7,600 bases of DNA. Origin: Treponema sp. (GTDB lineage Bacteria > Spirochaetota > Spirochaetia > Treponematales > Breznakiellaceae). The notes below the pieces were generated by a model that was not told the origin of the DNA, searched no databases, and was given only the letters and a program-made list of their open reading frames with translations. Each line of letters begins with the position of its first letter. The stretch's first letter is position 1. The translations under genes were made by a program, and so were the position numbers. This document shows, in pieces, positions 5,921-7,600 of this stretch. Where the stretch lies: the NCBI GenBank assembly GCA_031268125.1, contig JAIRXT010000039.1, positions 1 to 7,600 on the forward strand, in the 5' to 3' direction.

Positions 5921-6769
5921 TCAGCCCTTGACAGAACCGCTTGTCAGCCCTTCGATAAAATAGCGGTTAAAGCAGAGATAAATAACGATCATGGGAATAA
6001 TGGAAAGGGCAGTACCCGCAAGCATTAAATTCCAGGAAGAAGCCGCTTCGCCGGAACTTTTAAGATTGACAACACCGACAATCAGGGGCATGCGTTTGGG
6101 GTTGGCCATCGTAAAAACCATAGGGAGCAGGTAATCGTTCCATGAACTCCTGAATGAAAGAATGCCGATCGTAGCCATCACCGGCGTGCAAAGCGGCGCA
6201 ATTACATGGCGGAATATCTGAAAAAACGAACAGCCGTCTATTTTTGAAGCCTCGTCAATCTCCCGGGGGATTGATTCAACATAACTGCGGGATATAAACA
6301 AATTTGTGGCGTTCATGGCGAAGATGTGAATCAGGATTACTCCCCACAGGGACTGGTTCAAATGTACTATCCGCATGATCATCATAAGCGGATACAGGGT
6401 CAGGCTCCCCAGGGACACAAACATTGAACTTAAAACCATGTAATAGAAAAACTGCTTGCCCGGAAAATAGCCGCGGGCAAAGACATAACCGGCAAGGAGG
6501 CTGGTAATGATGACGCCGGAAACGCTAAAAACAGAAATAAACAGGCTGTTGAAGGTGTACTGCCGGAAATTCGCCAGCTTCCATGCCTGAACATAGTTTT
6601 CAAACACGAATCTTTCCGGTATCAGCCTGCTGCCCGATGTTAAAATTTCGCTTGAACTTTTAAACGATCCCATAAAAGTATAAAAAACAGGGAAGACGGC
6701 AAAGCACGCGACAATAATGAGGACAAGATAAATAACTATTTTGGGCAGTATCTTTTTTCCTGGGGCCAT
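5921..6769 (-). CDS. Sugar ABC transporter permease, MalG-type (CUT1)
   Basis: A 282-residue inner-membrane permease with six predicted membrane segments: about 11-32, 74-97, 108-131, 141-160, 192-208 and 248-267. The cytoplasmic EAA loop that docks the ATPase is at about 170-191 (EIDEASKIDGCSFFQIF, then IAP where many members have LP). The C-terminus FIEGLTSGSVKG is the hallmark ending of MalG-type CUT1 permeases. The N-terminal YTFMGSFKSSSEI segment after the first helix is also typical. The start ATG has AGGAGA (6775-6780) about 5 nt upstream, and this site overlaps the stop of the other permease, so the two are translationally linked. It would form the heterodimeric channel with its upstream neighbour. 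No ATPase gene is present in the window. Confidence 0.92.
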   Translation of the reverse strand: MAPGKKILPKIVIYLVLIIVACFAVFPVFYTFMGSFKSSSEILTSGSRLIPERFVFENYVQAWKLANFRQYTFNSLFISVFSVSGVIITSLLAGYVFARGYFPGKQFFYYMVLSSMFVSLGSLTLYPLMMIMRIVHLNQSLWGVILIHIFAMNATNLFISRSYVESIPREIDEASKIDGCSFFQIFRHVIAPLCTPVMATIGILSFRSSWNDYLLPMVFTMANPKRMPLIVGVVNLKSSGEAASSWNLMLAGTALSIIPMIVIYLCFNRYFIEGLTSGSVKG

Positions 6770-6778
6770 GACGTTCTC

Positions 6779-7600
6779 CTAATCCGCCAGTTTCCTGGTG
6801 GTTTTTAAATAAATCACCGACACAAAAGCAAGAATTATCCCGGTTATAACGGACAATGCGGAAGCATAACCTATTTGAATTGAACGTCCCGAATATCCAA
6901 AGAAATATTTGAATACGTGGGTCATTACAACCTCCGTTGCCCCGCCGGGCTGGCCGTTGGTGGAAGCAAGAACAAGATCCGCCATTTTAAGACTGCCGAT
7001 TATCGCCATAAGCAGAATTATCTGGAACATCTTCCCTATCATCGGGAGGGTGATATACCAGAAAACCTTAAGCGGCGGAACACCGTCCAGGGATGAACAT
7101 TCGTAAAGTTCATTAGGAATTTGCTGAAGGGCCACCATGAAAAAGATCATGTTGACCCCCGCGTTCTGCCAGACGGACGCGGAACCAAGCATTACCAGAG
7201 CCGTCCATTTGTTCCCAAACCAATTGATATGTTCCCGTATCAGGTGCATGTCCTTGAGCAGCACGTTTACAATTCCATCGTAAGCGCCGAACATAAGGGA
7301 AAAAATAAGTCCCACAATGGCGGTTGAAATAATTGCCGGTAAAAACAGCACGACCCGGAAGAATCCTGCGCCGTATGTTTTTTTGGTCAGCAAAATGGCA
7401 AGGAAAAGGGCCAGAGGTATTTCAACGGCCAGTTTGCCGAATGCCAAAATAAACGTAGTTCCCAGGGATGCCCAATAATCGGTATCCCTGGTAAAAAGCC
7501 GGATAAAATTTTCAATACCCGTAAAGGAACTTTGATACCCGTTAAAGTCATAGGGGGCATAACGAAGGATATAAATTATGGGGCAGTAAACCAGGATTAA
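6779..7600 (-). CDS. Sugar ABC transporter permease, MalF-type (CUT1), 5' end outside window
   Basis: A partial gene: the frame is open without a stop to the right edge, giving 273 visible residues. The first visible residues are the end of membrane helix 1, followed by FTGIENFIRLF and YWASLGTTF, the typical post-helix-1 region (G-x-x-N-F) of MalF/UgpA-type permeases. A TTG codon at 7447 is not the true start because conserved family sequence continues upstream of it. The EAA loop YECSSLDGVPPLKVFWYITLP is at visible residues 167-187 and carries the canonical D-G and LP positions. The family usually has about 290-300 residues, so perhaps 20-30 are missing. It partners with the MalG-type permease 9 nt downstream in importing a sugar across the inner membrane. 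The operon promoter and any regulator lie beyond the edge. Confidence 0.92.
   Translation of the reverse strand, partial: LILVYCPIIYILRYAPYDFNGYQSSFTGIENFIRLFTRDTDYWASLGTTFILAFGKLAVEIPLALFLAILLTKKTYGAGFFRVVLFLPAIISTAIVGLIFSLMFGAYDGIVNVLLKDMHLIREHINWFGNKWTALVMLGSASVWQNAGVNMIFFMVALQQIPNELYECSSLDGVPPLKVFWYITLPMIGKMFQIILLMAIIGSLKMADLVLASTNGQPGGATEVVMTHVFKYFFGYSGRSIQIGYASALSVITGIILAFVSVIYLKTTRKLAD

Noticed and set aside
7445..7447. TTG at 7447 as the start of the MalF-type permease.
   Set aside because: The frame stays open to the window edge and encodes the conserved helix-1 end and G-x-x-N-F region upstream, so the real start is outside the window.
1..7600. CRISPR array, insertion sequence, tRNA or phage genes.
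   Set aside because: No regularly spaced direct repeats, transposase motifs or tRNA-like cloverleaf sequence was seen.

Overview
The window holds seven protein-coding genes, all on the minus strand, with about half G+C by eye and tight spacing. In transcription order (high to low coordinates) they are: a sugar ABC permease cut by the right edge, a second sugar ABC permease, an extracellular sugar-binding protein, an aldo/keto reductase, an SMP-30/gluconolactonase-type lactonase, an aldose 1-epimerase-like protein and an FAD-dependent oxidoreductase. No rRNA, tRNA, CRISPR array, insertion sequence or phage gene was seen. The organism is a heterotrophic bacterium. The protein style (CUT1 transporter without its own ATPase, binding-protein N-terminus ending in FGGAG, PF12831-type oxidoreductase) is reminiscent of a spirochaete such as a gut Treponema, but this is a guess from resemblance; a clostridial or other anaerobe is not excluded.

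Layout. Bases 7600-4519 form a transport unit. The two permeases are separated by 9 nt, with the ribosome binding site of the second overlapping the stop of the first. A 46-nt spacer with a small hairpin and a strong ribosome binding site precedes the binding-protein gene. A nested inverted repeat (4447-4514) begins four bases after the binding-protein stop and looks like a terminator or a 3' stabilising structure. Bases 4377-1626 hold three genes joined by overlaps of 10 and 4 nt (reductase, lactonase, epimerase), so they are almost certainly cotranslated. A 58-nt spacer with a 12-bp hairpin then leads to the FAD oxidoreductase (1567-218). A long bulged palindrome (135-199) with a T-run follows and probably ends the unit. 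Bases 1-134 hold no gene I can support.

How the genes may work together. The transporter would import a sugar or short oligosaccharide, energised by an ATPase encoded elsewhere. Inside the cell, the epimerase could interconvert anomers, one of the two oxidoreductases could oxidise the sugar to a lactone or keto-sugar, and the SMP-30 protein could open the lactone to the acid. The gene families support this non-phosphorylated oxidative route; the substrate and order of steps are inference. I see no clear evidence of a wholly new kind of system. The most distinctive points are the assortment of catabolic genes, the binding protein placed last in its transport operon, and a hairpin starting within a few bases of the stop codon in each of the three larger spacers.
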